From JAJOKK01 sp965370555 (GTDB taxonomy: Bacteria; Bipolaricaulota; Bipolaricaulia; UBA7950; UBA9294): 13,730 bases of DNA. The notes below the pieces were generated by a model. That model saw only the letters and a program-made list of their open reading frames with translations. It searched no databases and was not told where the DNA came from. This document shows, piece by piece, positions 13,687-13,730 of this stretch. A program made the translations under genes and the position numbers. Numbering within the stretch: position 1 is the stretch's first letter; each line of letters starts with the position of its first letter. The stretch lies in assembly GCA_965370555.1 (NCBI GenBank), contig CBDUVB010000046.1, forward strand, positions 1-13,730, read 5' to 3'.

Positions 13687-13713
13687 GGAGGTGGCCCGTG
13701 GGCCACCCCCTCC
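13687..13713. repeat. GC-rich hairpin at the right edge
   Basis: GGTGGCCC (13690-13697) and GGGCCACC (13700-13707) pair perfectly around GT. The flanking GGAG and CTCC can extend the stem across a small bulge. No downstream T run. I see no gene between 13499 and the window end. Confidence 0.55.
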
Positions 13714-13730
13714 CAACAGAACGGTACGTA

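Noticed and set aside
13599..13713. CRISPR array.
   Set aside because: The repeat unit is 9 bp and strictly tandem without spacers, and the neighbouring palindromes differ from each other.

Overview
The window looks like a chromosomal segment of an uncultivated anaerobic bacterium that handles formate or CO2 and reduced sulfur compounds. The genes point to anaerobic metabolism (a molybdenum/tungsten formate dehydrogenase, an FNT formate channel, NiFe-hydrogenase maturation remnants, sulfane-sulfur carriers). The phylum cannot be fixed from the sequence; a deep-branching thermophile-type lineage such as Bipolaricaulota/Acetothermia or a Chloroflexi/Firmicutes relative is only a guess.

Region 1 (1-2814, minus strand) is a sulfur-trafficking operon read leftwards from an extended -10 promoter near 2785: a DsrE-like protein, a TusA-like carrier, a YeeE/TsuA-type thiosulfate importer (TTG start), then a secreted protein with two rhodanese modules. 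The last gene runs off the left edge. Its second active-site loop is missing, and a GC-rich hairpin resembling an IS200/IS605-type end sits at that point.

Region 2 (2815-4386) is a gene graveyard. It holds the C-terminal 2Fe-2S tail of an AsrB/sulfhydrogenase-gamma flavoprotein (+), a hypB broken by an apparent one-base deletion (-), the zinc-binding 3' end of hypA (-), and the C-terminus of a GltD/NfnB/SudA-like flavoprotein (+) joined antisense to the hypA remnant. I read it as debris of a hydrogenase/sulfur-reductase locus.

Region 3 (4387-5742, minus) is one intact FAD/NAD(P)H disulfide oxidoreductase of the CoA-disulfide reductase/NAD(P)H-sulfur oxidoreductase type.

Region 4 (5743-6845) has no convincing full gene. 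It holds a protein-like remnant of unknown identity (about 5997-6158), a good sigma70-type promoter (6361-6390), a 16-codon Cys-rich ORF with its own ribosome binding site, a 14-bp direct repeat, a strong intrinsic terminator (6643-6675) and a foldable leader just before the next operon. Conditional termination of the formate operon is a reasonable hypothesis.

Region 5 (6846-13498, plus) is a tight formate dehydrogenase operon: a fused NuoE-NuoF NADH-dehydrogenase subunit, a Cys-type FdhA carrying NuoG-like iron-sulfur domains, a FocA-type formate channel, an FdhD homologue that lacks the usual catalytic cysteines, and MobA for bis-MGD cofactor synthesis. The first two proteins would exchange electrons between NAD(H) and formate/CO2, FocA moves formate across the membrane, and FdhD and MobA mature the cofactor. 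Region 6 (13499-13730) is non-coding and packed with REP-like palindromes and a 9-bp tandem repeat.
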